This document shows, one piece after another, positions 29,606-38,682 of a DNA stretch of 64,000 bases. Made by a program: the position numbers and the translations under genes. Position 1 is the stretch's first letter. Every line of letters begins with the position of its first letter. Origin of the DNA: Bradyrhizobium sp. CCBAU 53351 (lineage in GTDB: Bacteria; Pseudomonadota; Alphaproteobacteria; Rhizobiales; Xanthobacteraceae); contig NZ_CP030059.1 in the NCBI RefSeq assembly GCF_015291745.1, positions 2,259,501-2,323,500 on the forward strand, given 5' to 3'. The notes beneath the pieces are model-generated. The model saw only the letters and a list, made by a program, of their open reading frames with translations. It had not been told where the DNA came from and did not search any database.

Positions 29606-32600
29606 ATGTCATCCAAGAACCGTCTGGACCCAATCCCGCATCCGCCGACCAAGCCCGTGGTCGGCAACATGCTGTCGCTGGATTCGGCTGCTCCCGTGCA
29701 GCACCTGACGCGGCTCGCCAAGGAGCTCGGCCCGATCTTCTGGCTCGACATGATGGGCTCGCCGATCGTCGTCGTGTCAGGCCACGACCTCGTCGACGAG
29801 CTCTCCGACGAGAAGCGGTTCGACAAGACAGTGCGCGGCGCGCTGCGGCGCGTGCGCGCGGTCGGCGGCGACGGGCTTTTCACGGCCGACACCAAGGAGC
29901 CGAACTGGAGCAAGGCGCACAACATCCTGCTCCAGCCCTTCGGCAACCGCGCCATGCAGTCTTACCATTCGAGCATGGTCGACATCGCCGAGCAGCTCGT
30001 CCAGAAATGGGAACGGCTCAACGCCGACGAGGAGATCGATGTCGTCCACGACATGACCGCGCTGACGCTTGATACGATCGGGCTGTGCGGCTTCGACTAT
30101 CGCTTCAATTCGTTCTACCGGCGGGACTACCATCCCTTCGTCGAGTCGCTGGTGCGCTCGCTCGAAACCATCATGATGACGCGCGGCCTGCCGTTCGAGC
30201 AGATCTGGATGCAGAAGCGGCGCAAGACGCTGGCCGAAGACGTCGCCTTCATGAACAAGATGGTCGACGAGATCATCGCCGAGCGGCGCAAGAGCGCGGA
30301 GGGGATCGACGACAAGAAGGACATGCTGGCCGCGATGATGACCGGCGTCGATCGTTCGACCGGAGAGCAACTCGACGACGTCAACATCCGCTATCAGATC
30401 AACACGTTCCTGATCGCGGGCCACGAGACCACCAGCGGGCTGTTGTCCTACACGCTCTATGCGCTGCTCAAGCATCCGGACATTCTCAAGAAGGCCTATG
30501 ACGAGGTCGACCGCGTCTTCGGTCCCGACGTCAACGCGAAGCCGACCTATCAGCAGGTGACGCAGCTCACCTACATCACGCAGATCCTGAAAGAAGCGCT
30601 GCGACTGTGGCCGCCGGCGCCGGCCTACGGCATCTCCCCGCTGAACGACGAGACCATTGGAGGCGGCAAGTACAAGCTTCGGAAAGGCACCTTCACCACG
30701 ATCCTGGTGACCGCGCTGCATCGCGATCCCTCCGTCTGGGGGCCGAATCCCGATGCCTTCGATCCCGAGAATTTCAGCCGCGAGGCGGAGGCGAAGCGGC
30801 CGATCAATGCCTGGAAGCCGTTCGGAAACGGCCAGCGCGCCTGCATCGGCCGCGGCTTTGCGATGCACGAGGCCGCGCTGGCGCTCGGCATGATCCTGCA
30901 GCGCTTCAAGCTGATCGACCACCAGCGCTACCAGATGCATCTGAAGGAAACGCTGACGATGAAGCCGGAGGGCTTCAAGATCAAGGTACGTCCGCGCGCC
31001 GATCGCGAGCGGGGTGCCTATGGTGGGCCCGTTGCGGCTACCGGTTCAGCGCCGAAGGCGCCGCGTCAGCCGACGGCCCGGCCCGGCCATAACACGCCGA
31101 TGCTGGTGCTGTACGGCTCCAACCTCGGCACCGCCGAGGAACTCGCGACGCGCATGGCCGACCTTGCCGAGATCAACGGCTTTGCCGTGCATCTCGGCCC
31201 GCTCGACGATTATGTCGGCAAGCTGCCGCGGGAGGGTGGCGTGCTCATCATCTGCGCCTCCTATAATGGTGCACCGCCCGACAACGCGACGCAGTTCGTC
31301 AAATGGCTGGGCGACGATCTGCCGAAGGATGCCTTTGCGGGTGTGCGCTATGCCGTGTTCGGCTGCGGCAACAGCGACTGGGCTGCGACCTATCAATCGG
31401 TGCCGCGCCTGATCGACGAGCAATTGTCGAAGCACGGCGCACGTGCGGTTTATCCGCGTGGCGAGGGCGATGCGCGCAGCGATCTCGATGGCCAGTTCCA
31501 AAAATGGTTCCCGGCCGCCGCCCAGGTCGCGACCAAGGAATTCGGCATCGACTGGAATTTCACCCGCACCGCCGAGGACGATCCGCTCTACGCGATCGAG
31601 CCTGTGGCGGTGACCGCCGTCAACACCATCGTCGCCCAGGGCGGCGCTGTGGCAATGAAGGTGCTCGCCAACGACGAGCTTCAGAACAAGGGCGGGGCCA
31701 ATCCGTCGGAGCGCTCGACGCGCCATATCGAGGTGCAGCTGCCGTCCAATGTCAGCTACCGCGTCGGCGATCACCTCAGCGTCGTCCCGCGCAACGATCC
31801 AACCCTGGTGGATTCGGTGGCGCGTCGCTTCGGCTTCCTGCCGGCGGACCAGATCAGGCTCCAGGTCGCCGAAGGCCGCCGCGCGCAATTGCCGGTGGGA
31901 GATGCCGTGTCGGTCGGGCGCCTGCTCAGCGAGTTCGTCGAGCTGCAGCAGGTCGCGACGCGCAAGCAGATCCAGATCATGGCGGAGCACACCCGCTGTC
32001 CTGTCACCAAGCCGAAGTTGCTGGCCTTCGTCGGCGAGGAGACGGAGCCGCTCGAGCGCTATCGCGCCGAGATCCTGGCCAAGCGCAAATCGGTGTTCGA
32101 TCTATTGCTCGAATATCCCGCCTGCGAATTGCCGTTCCACGTCTATCTGGAGATGCTCTCGCTGCTGGCGCCGCGCTATTACTCGATCTCGTCCTCGCCG
32201 TCGGTGGACCCGGCGCGCTGCAGCGTCACGGTCGGCGTGGTCGAAGGTCCCGCCGCCTCCGGCCGCGGGGTCTACAAGGGAATCTGCTCGAACTATCTGG
32301 CCAATCGCCGCGTGGGCGATACGGTCTATGCCACCGTGCGTGAGACCAAGGCTGGCTTCCGCCTGCCGGACGATCCATCCGTGCCGATCATCATGATCGG
32401 CCCGGGCACCGGCCTTGCGCCGTTCCGCGGCTTCCTGCAGGAGCGCGCCGCGCGCAAGGCGAAGGGGGCCAGCCTCGGGCCATCCATGCTGTTCTTCGGT
32501 TGCCGCCATCCGGATCAGGATTTTCTCTACGCGGAGGAGCTGAAGGCGCTGGCGGCCAGCGGCATCACCGAGCTGTTCACGGCGTTCTCGCGTGCCGACG

Positions 32601-32842
32601 GACCGAAGACCTATGTGCAGCACGTGCTGGCCGCGCAGAAGGACAAGGTCTGGCCGCTGATCGAGCAGGGCGCGATCATCTATGTCTGCGGCGACGGCAG
32701 CAAGATGGAGCCGGACGTGAAGGCGGCGCTGGTTGCGATCCATCGCGAGAAGAGCGGCAGTGATGCCGCCGCCAGTGCGCGCTGGATCGAGGAGATGGGG
32801 ACGCAGAACCGCTATGTGCTCGACGTCTGGGCGGGCGGGTGA
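29606..32842 (+). CDS. Bifunctional cytochrome P450/NADPH-P450 reductase (CYP102 type)
   Basis: 1078 residues: a P450 domain (1 to about 460) fused to a diflavin reductase, as in BM3. Haem ligand Cys413 is in FGNGQRACIGRGFA, the I-helix oxygen motif is AGHETT and the K-helix ExxR is EALR. After a proline-rich linker comes a flavodoxin domain (LVLYGSNLGTAEELATRMAD), then the FAD domain (YYSISSSP) and the NADPH-binding part (GPGTGLAPFRGFLQERA). It is self-sufficient and expected to hydroxylate fatty acids at sub-terminal positions. A CYP102A member is known in B. japonicum. It sits with acyl-ester and PHA genes, suggesting a role in fatty-acid conversion. Confidence 0.93.
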   Translation: MSSKNRLDPIPHPPTKPVVGNMLSLDSAAPVQHLTRLAKELGPIFWLDMMGSPIVVVSGHDLVDELSDEKRFDKTVRGALRRVRAVGGDGLFTADTKEPNWSKAHNILLQPFGNRAMQSYHSSMVDIAEQLVQKWERLNADEEIDVVHDMTALTLDTIGLCGFDYRFNSFYRRDYHPFVESLVRSLETIMMTRGLPFEQIWMQKRRKTLAEDVAFMNKMVDEIIAERRKSAEGIDDKKDMLAAMMTGVDRSTGEQLDDVNIRYQINTFLIAGHETTSGLLSYTLYALLKHPDILKKAYDEVDRVFGPDVNAKPTYQQVTQLTYITQILKEALRLWPPAPAYGISPLNDETIGGGKYKLRKGTFTTILVTALHRDPSVWGPNPDAFDPENFSREAEAKRPINAWKPFGNGQRACIGRGFAMHEAALALGMILQRFKLIDHQRYQMHLKETLTMKPEGFKIKVRPRADRERGAYGGPVAATGSAPKAPRQPTARPGHNTPMLVLYGSNLGTAEELATRMADLAEINGFAVHLGPLDDYVGKLPREGGVLIICASYNGAPPDNATQFVKWLGDDLPKDAFAGVRYAVFGCGNSDWAATYQSVPRLIDEQLSKHGARAVYPRGEGDARSDLDGQFQKWFPAAAQVATKEFGIDWNFTRTAEDDPLYAIEPVAVTAVNTIVAQGGAVAMKVLANDELQNKGGANPSERSTRHIEVQLPSNVSYRVGDHLSVVPRNDPTLVDSVARRFGFLPADQIRLQVAEGRRAQLPVGDAVSVGRLLSEFVELQQVATRKQIQIMAEHTRCPVTKPKLLAFVGEETEPLERYRAEILAKRKSVFDLLLEYPACELPFHVYLEMLSLLAPRYYSISSSPSVDPARCSVTVGVVEGPAASGRGVYKGICSNYLANRRVGDTVYATVRETKAGFRLPDDPSVPIIMIGPGTGLAPFRGFLQERAARKAKGASLGPSMLFFGCRHPDQDFLYAEELKALAASGITELFTAFSRADGPKTYVQHVLAAQKDKVWPLIEQGAIIYVCGDGSKMEPDVKAALVAIHREKSGSDAAASARWIEEMGTQNRYVLDVWAGG

Positions 32843-32872
32843 TTATTCGTCCGACCGTGCTAAACGTCGCCC

Positions 32873-33547
32873 ATGATTCCCTGGGAAAAAATCGACACCG
32901 CCAAGATCCCCGGCTCCGACGAAGAGCTTCGCCTGATGCGGCGGGGCAAGGAGTTCTCCATCAAGCTCGGCACCAACGAGCTGATGAACAATCGCCTGTC
33001 CGGGTCGGAAGCCGCGCTCGCGACGCTTGCCGCAAAGCAGATCGAGAGAGTCGCAAAACCCGTCGTTCTGATCGGCGGCCTCGGCATGGGTTTTACCTTG
33101 CGCGCGGCGCTCGCCGTGCTCGGGTCCAAGGCGAAGATCGTGGTCTCCGAGCTCGTGCCGGCGGTGGTGAGCTGGGCGAAAGGCCCGATGGCGGAGGTCT
33201 TCGGCGACAGCCTCGATGATCCCAGGGTGGACATAAGGGAAATCGACGTCGGCGAGATCATCCGTGCGAAGAGCGCAGCCTACGACGCCATTCTCCTGGA
33301 CGTCGACAACGGGCCCGAGGGTTTGACCCGAAAGGACAACGACGCGCTCTACAATGCGAGCGGGCTAACGGCGGCGAAGACGGCCCTGCGGCCGGGCGGC
33401 GTGCTGGCGGTGTGGTCGTCCGGACCCAACCCCGCATTCACCAAGCGTCTCAAGCGCGTCGGCTTGGACGTCAACGAAGTCGCTGTCCGCGCCACCGGCA
33501 GAGGCGGCGGCGCGCGCCACGTGATCTGGATCGCGAGGAAGAGTTAA
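32873..33547 (+). CDS. Spermidine synthase-like SAM-dependent methyltransferase-fold protein
   Basis: 224 residues. The Rossmann glycine motif is VLIGGLGMGFTLRAAL, the acidic end of strand 2 is VVSELVPAVVSWAKG, and the post-motif aspartates LLDVDNGPEG are as in spermidine-synthase-related proteins that lack the N-terminal domain. The typical acceptor residues of true spermidine synthase are not clear, so the reaction is unassigned. It lies 30 bases after the P450 and overlaps the convergent hydrolase gene by four bases. Confidence 0.75.
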   Translation: MIPWEKIDTAKIPGSDEELRLMRRGKEFSIKLGTNELMNNRLSGSEAALATLAAKQIERVAKPVVLIGGLGMGFTLRAALAVLGSKAKIVVSELVPAVVSWAKGPMAEVFGDSLDDPRVDIREIDVGEIIRAKSAAYDAILLDVDNGPEGLTRKDNDALYNASGLTAAKTALRPGGVLAVWSSGPNPAFTKRLKRVGLDVNEVAVRATGRGGGARHVIWIARKS

Positions 33548-34458
33548 GCGGCCTGTGCCGCCGCGCCATGCGCGTGCTTGTCGATGGCGCCGATGATCTC
33601 CGGCCAGAACCGCATCGGCAGCGCGTGGCCCATGCCTTCGATCATCAGCAGCTTTGCATTCGGGATCGACGCCGCCGTGTCCTTGCCGCCTTCGGGGCGC
33701 ACCAGCGGATCGACGGTGCCGTGAATGACGAGTGTCGGCGTCTGCACGGCGTGCAACCGTTCCTTGCGACTGCCGGATGCCAGCACGGCGCGGAGCTGAC
33801 GGCCGACGCCGGCCGGATTGAGCCCGCGGGCGAACACGCGCTCGGCACGACCCGGGTCCAGGGCTTCCTCCTCCGGAAAATGCCCTGCGCGGAGCACTTT
33901 CCAGGTCTGGCCGTAGCGGACCATGAATTCTTCCTTGCTGCGCGGCGGTGGCGCCATCAGCATCGCGGCAGCCTCGCGCGACGGCGGCGGGATGCGCGGA
34001 TTGCCTGTCGTCGACATGATCGATGTCAGCGAACGGACGCGGTGCGGAAACGACAACGTGACCTCCTGCGCGATCATGCCGCCCATGGACGCCCCGACCA
34101 GATGCGCCGACTTGATGCCGAGCGCATCCATCAGCCCGACCGTGTCCTTCGCCATGTCGATCAGTCTGTAGGTCGCGGCGACGGGAATCCTGAGGAAGCG
34201 CAGCTTCAATAGCTCGAGCGGCGTCAGGCGCTTGCCGCCGGTGAGATGGCTGGACTTGCCGATATCGCGGTTGTCGAAGCGGATCACGCGGAAACCGCGC
34301 GCGGCAAGCTGCTCGCAGAACGCATCGTCCCAGTGGATCATCTGCGCTCCGAGCCCCATGATCAGCAGCAGCGGCTCGGAATTGTCGTTGCCAAAAATCT
34401 CGTAGCAGATGTCGATGCCGTTGGCGCGGACGGTCTGGGGCGGCTGATGGCTGGTCAC
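33544..34458 (-). CDS. Alpha/beta-fold hydrolase
   Basis: 304 residues from a GTG start preceded by AGGAGGG; the open frame extends upstream but without a ribosome site. Motifs: LLLIMGLGAQMIHWDD (oxyanion region), FDNRDIGKSS, nucleophile elbow GASMGG (Ser in LVGASMGGMIAQEV), acid near HGTVDPLV and histidine in EGMGHALP. This pattern matches lipase/esterase-like hydrolases often annotated as proline iminopeptidase-like. It is the only minus-strand gene in the lipid/storage region and is convergent with the methyltransferase-fold gene. Substrate unknown. Confidence 0.8.
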   Translation of the reverse strand: MTSHQPPQTVRANGIDICYEIFGNDNSEPLLLIMGLGAQMIHWDDAFCEQLAARGFRVIRFDNRDIGKSSHLTGGKRLTPLELLKLRFLRIPVAATYRLIDMAKDTVGLMDALGIKSAHLVGASMGGMIAQEVTLSFPHRVRSLTSIMSTTGNPRIPPPSREAAAMLMAPPPRSKEEFMVRYGQTWKVLRAGHFPEEEALDPGRAERVFARGLNPAGVGRQLRAVLASGSRKERLHAVQTPTLVIHGTVDPLVRPEGGKDTAASIPNAKLLMIEGMGHALPMRFWPEIIGAIDKHAHGAAAQAA

Positions 34459-34618
34459 GGGTCCCTCCTGCTGATCGATGCTGTATCGCACGGTTTCCCG
34501 TCTCAAAGAAGCGGCGTGCCAAGTGGCGGGCGTGCTTGCCGGTTGACCGGCATCGCGCAACGGTGTGGTATGGCGAGAAAAGAAGGGCATCGCAGCTCTC
34601 GATTTCAGGAGGACGCCG

Positions 34619-35002
34619 ATGACCGACAAGACCAACGACCCCGTTGCCATGTGGCAGAAGATGGTTGGTGAGATGGAGAAAGGGTTCAACTCTTTCGCCA
34701 ATCAGGCCATGTCGTCGCCGGAATTTTCGCAGGCGATGAACCGTGCGGGCGGAGTTGCTGCAGGTGCTCAGAAGCAGCTCGGCGAGCTCATGGAGAAATA
34801 CCTCGTCACGATGAATTTGCCGAGCCGGGAGCAGATCACGGGTCTTGCGGAGCGGTTGCAGTCGATCGAGGCCCAGATCGGCGAGATGAAGTCGATGCTG
34901 AACCAGATGGCGGCGAGTTCCGGCATCGCGCAAGGCTTGGATGGCACGCCGCGGCCGCCGCGCACCAAGCGTCCGCCCTCCGAGAACGGAGAGCCGACAT
35001 GA
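34619..35002 (+). CDS. PhaR/PhaE-like subunit of PHA synthase
   Basis: 127 residues from ATG 34619 with AGGAGG upstream. The run DPVAMWQKMVGEMEKGFNS followed by KYLVTMNLPSREQITGLAERLQSIEAQI closely follows the class IV synthase subunit PhaR of Bacillus and the C-terminal part of class III PhaE, notably the MNLP[ST] segment and the heptad-like helix after it. The proline-rich tail (PRPPRTKRPPSE) is probably disordered. It overlaps phaC by four bases. The protein is much shorter than class III PhaE. It should stabilise and activate the PhaC protein encoded next. This PhaR is not the PHA-sensing repressor of the same name. Confidence 0.75.
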   Translation: MTDKTNDPVAMWQKMVGEMEKGFNSFANQAMSSPEFSQAMNRAGGVAAGAQKQLGELMEKYLVTMNLPSREQITGLAERLQSIEAQIGEMKSMLNQMAASSGIAQGLDGTPRPPRTKRPPSENGEPT

Positions 35003-36081
35003 ACGCGCCGACGGGACTCGATTTCGCATCCATCCCGGACCGCATCCAGTCCGAGGTGCAGCGCGCCATCCAGCGCAGCATCAAGGGCGTTGAATATTTC
35101 TCGACCTCGGGCCCTTCGCTCGGCTCGACACCGAAGGACGTGCTGCATTCGCGCGGCACGATGAGCCTCTATCACTACCGGCCGATGTCGGACGAGATCT
35201 ACCGCGTACCGGTGCTGATCGTGATGGCCACCACCAACCGCGGCTATATTCTCGATCTCGTCCCCGGCCAGAGCTTCATCGAGTTCCTGCTCAAGCGCGG
35301 CTACGACGTCTATATGCTCGACTGGAGCGCGCCGCGGCCGGAGGAGAAGAGCCTGCGGATGGAGGACTATGTCCTCGACTTCATCCCGGATTGCGTTCGC
35401 CGCGTGCAGGCGGACTCCGGCGAGCAGGACGTCTCCGTCATCGGCTATTGCTTCGGCGGCGTGTTGTCGCTGCTCTATGGCTCGATCCACGCGGAAGGGC
35501 CGATGAAGAACCTGATCTGCTTCACCACGCCGATCGACTTCCGCGAGATGAAGCTGTTCTCGAACTTCTCCGACCGTCGCTATTTCGACGTCGACCATCT
35601 CGTCGACAGTGTCGGCAACGTGCCGCCGGAGATGATCCTGTCCTCGTTCGAGATGCTGCGCCCGGCCTCGCGCACCGTGAGCCAGATCCAGCTCTGGGAA
35701 AACATCTGGAACGACGAGTTCGTGAAATCCTACCGGATGTTCGACCGCTGGGCGACCGACACGCTGCCGTTGGCGGGCGAGTATTTCCGCACCATCACCA
35801 AGGACCTGATGTGGGACAACAAGCTGTTCAACGACACCATGTCGGTCGGTGGCCGCGCGGCGAAGCTGGAGAATATCAAGGTGCCGATCCTGCATGCGGT
35901 GGCCGAGCACGACCACATCGTGCCGTATGAGGCCGCCAAGCACCTGATTACGAAGATTGGATCCGCGGACAAGGAAGAGGTGATGCTGAAAGGCGGTCAC
36001 GTCTCGCTGGTCGCAGGTGCCAACGCCGTGAAGCGGCTGTGGCCGAAACTGGATACCTGGCTGGGAAAGAGATCGATATGA
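34999..36081 (+). CDS. phaC: Poly(R)-hydroxyalkanoate synthase, class III/IV PhaC
   Basis: 360 residues, the length of class III/IV synthases (class I are near 590). The PhaC box is GYCFGGVLS with nucleophile Cys151; catalytic Asp305 is in AEHDHIVP and His334 in KGGHVSLV. The tryptophan-rich and LDW segments expected for polymerases (MLDWSAPRP) are present. It polymerises hydroxyacyl-CoA into PHA granules. The partner subunit overlaps its start and a GNAT acetyltransferase overlaps its stop; a phasin gene follows 800 bases later, so a complete granule-forming unit is present. Confidence 0.92.
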   Translation: MNAPTGLDFASIPDRIQSEVQRAIQRSIKGVEYFSTSGPSLGSTPKDVLHSRGTMSLYHYRPMSDEIYRVPVLIVMATTNRGYILDLVPGQSFIEFLLKRGYDVYMLDWSAPRPEEKSLRMEDYVLDFIPDCVRRVQADSGEQDVSVIGYCFGGVLSLLYGSIHAEGPMKNLICFTTPIDFREMKLFSNFSDRRYFDVDHLVDSVGNVPPEMILSSFEMLRPASRTVSQIQLWENIWNDEFVKSYRMFDRWATDTLPLAGEYFRTITKDLMWDNKLFNDTMSVGGRAAKLENIKVPILHAVAEHDHIVPYEAAKHLITKIGSADKEEVMLKGGHVSLVAGANAVKRLWPKLDTWLGKRSI

Positions 36082-36671
36082 GCGAGCAGCGTTCCTATCC
36101 GCGTCACGTCAAGACCGACGCCGGCGATATCGAGATTCGCCTGATGGCACCTTCAGACGAAGCTGCGGTGCTCGCCTTCGGCAAGGGCCTGCCGACGCAC
36201 GATTTGCTGTTCCTGCCGCGCAACATCAGCGAGCCGAAGGTGCTGTCGGCCTGGGTCAAGGAGATCGAGCGCGGCGCGATCACGAGCTTGCTCGCGGTCA
36301 GGGACGGCAAGGTCGTCGGCTGCGGCACGCTGGTGCGCGATCCTCATTCATGGTCGCCCCATGTCGGCGAGATCCGGATGGTGGTCTCGCTCGATGTGCG
36401 GGGCAAGGGAGTGGGGCGGGCGCTGTCGCAGGAGACCTTTGCGCTCGCACTTGGGGCGGGCCTGGAAAAGCTCTCGGTCCAGATGACGGTCGACCAGCAG
36501 GCCGCCATCGCCCTGTTCGAGAGCCTCGGCTTCAAGGCCGAAGCGTTGCTGCGCGACCACGTCCGGGACGTCGAGGGCAAGACCCATGATATCGTGGTGC
36601 TCGGCCACAACATCGCGCAGGTTCAGGCCCAAATGGAGGCCTATGGGCTGCCGGGGGCGGTGCAACACTAG
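36078..36671 (+). CDS. GNAT-family N-acetyltransferase
   Basis: 197 residues starting in the phaC stop (ATGA overlap). The GNAT core is clear: strand VVGCGTLVRD, then VGEIRMVVSLDVRGKGVGRALSQE, which contains the acetyl-CoA pyrophosphate loop (Q/R-x-x-G-x-G/A, here RGKGVG), and the C-terminal ALFESLGFKAEALLRDHV. Co-translation with PHA synthase is notable, but the acyl acceptor cannot be predicted; protein, small amine or antibiotic are all possible. Confidence 0.82.
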   Translation: MSEQRSYPRHVKTDAGDIEIRLMAPSDEAAVLAFGKGLPTHDLLFLPRNISEPKVLSAWVKEIERGAITSLLAVRDGKVVGCGTLVRDPHSWSPHVGEIRMVVSLDVRGKGVGRALSQETFALALGAGLEKLSVQMTVDQQAAIALFESLGFKAEALLRDHVRDVEGKTHDIVVLGHNIAQVQAQMEAYGLPGAVQH

Positions 36672-36773
36672 GGGCCGGGCAGCCGGCGCCGGAAGCTCCG
36701 CTGAGAACCCGTTGGCCAGGGAGGCATCGAAGTGCCTTCCATTAAGGCTGTTCACGAATTCGTGATATCGCAC

Positions 36774-36815
36774 TGCAATATGAATATTGCATCGCACAAT
36801 TAACTATGCCATATA
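36774..36815 (+). promoter_or_regulatory. Phasin promoter with palindromic operator (PhaR-repressor type)
   Basis: TGCAATATGAATATTGCA (36774-36791) is a perfect palindrome, itself flanked on both sides by TCGCAC. It overlaps the -35 box TTGCAT (36787-36792), which is 17 bases from a -10 box CATATA (36810-36815). The TGC...GCA pattern is the type recognised by the PHA-sensing repressor PhaR that controls phasin genes in alphaproteobacteria. Confidence 0.55.
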
Positions 36816-36884
36816 GGACGTGCCCCGGGCCGATACGGACGGGGTGAGCCCATAGCTCAACCTAATGAGGATGGAGAGAACCCC

Positions 36885-37340
36885 ATGACCACTGAAACCA
36901 ACACCGCTTTCGAGGGCTTCAAGGACGCTTTCAAGAACATCCAGAACCTGGAAGTTCCCGAGGCCGCCCGCGAGTTCGTCAAGAAGACCGCCAACACCGC
37001 CAAGGACCGTGCTGCCGAGGCTTTCGCCGGTTCCGAGCGCGTGACTGCCGCCGTCGAGAACGCGGTGACCGAATCCGTCACTGAAGCCGGCAAGATCAGC
37101 CGCAACATCCAGCAGGCGATCTACGAGGACGCCGAGGCGTTCTTCTCCAGCATCGACAAGCTCGCTTCCGCCAAGTCGTTCAGCGAGGCCGTCGAGATCC
37201 AGTCGGGCCTGCTCCGTTCGCGCGGCGAAGTGTTCGTCTCGCGTGCCAAGGCGACCGCCGACTATTTCGGCAAGCTCGCCGCCAACGGTGCGAAGTCCGT
37301 TCAGGACAATTTCGCCAAGGTCTACAACAAGACCGCCTGA
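36885..37340 (+). CDS. Phasin (PHA granule-associated protein)
   Basis: 151 residues, almost wholly helical and Ala/Lys/Glu-rich, in the Phasin_2 family: FEGFKDAFKNIQNLEVPEAA, repeated A-x-x-A heptads, and YYDDAEAFF-like core (here IYEDAEAFFSSIDKLASAKS). There are no cysteines or membrane segments. It coats PHA granules and limits their coalescence. It has its own promoter and a terminator, so it is monocistronic, consistent with the high expression usual for phasins. The starting ATG has GGAGAG nearby. Confidence 0.9.
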   Translation: MTTETNTAFEGFKDAFKNIQNLEVPEAAREFVKKTANTAKDRAAEAFAGSERVTAAVENAVTESVTEAGKISRNIQQAIYEDAEAFFSSIDKLASAKSFSEAVEIQSGLLRSRGEVFVSRAKATADYFGKLAANGAKSVQDNFAKVYNKTA

Positions 37341-37370
37341 TCCGGCGCCCTGAGTGCAAACTGAAATTTG

Positions 37371-37397
37371 AGGCCCGCTTCGGCGGGCCTTTTGTTT
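37371..37397 (+). terminator. Rho-independent terminator of the phasin gene
   Basis: Stem AGGCCCGC / GCGGGCCT with a TTCG tetraloop, followed by TTTGTTTTT, 31 bases after the stop codon. Confidence 0.9.
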
Positions 37398-37524
37398 TTG
37401 TCTGCTGCGTTCCCCGGATGCAGCGCAGCGCGCCCGGGCGATGCGATGCATCGTCCAGGTGGCGTGGTGCACTGCTGATCCCGCGGGCCATGCTGGGTCC
37501 CTGTGTATCGAAATCCTGTCATGG

Positions 37525-38602
<1,078 letters not shown>

Positions 38603-38682
38603 CAGTTGCCGGCTCTGCGTCGCAGCGCTGCGCGTTGCGCCTTGTCCGGGACACGAAGAGACCGACGCGCTAAGTATCCCTC

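Noticed and set aside
36672..36884. A possible small gene between the acetyltransferase and phasin genes.
   Set aside because: No frame has a ribosome site; the stretch is explained by the phasin promoter and operator.
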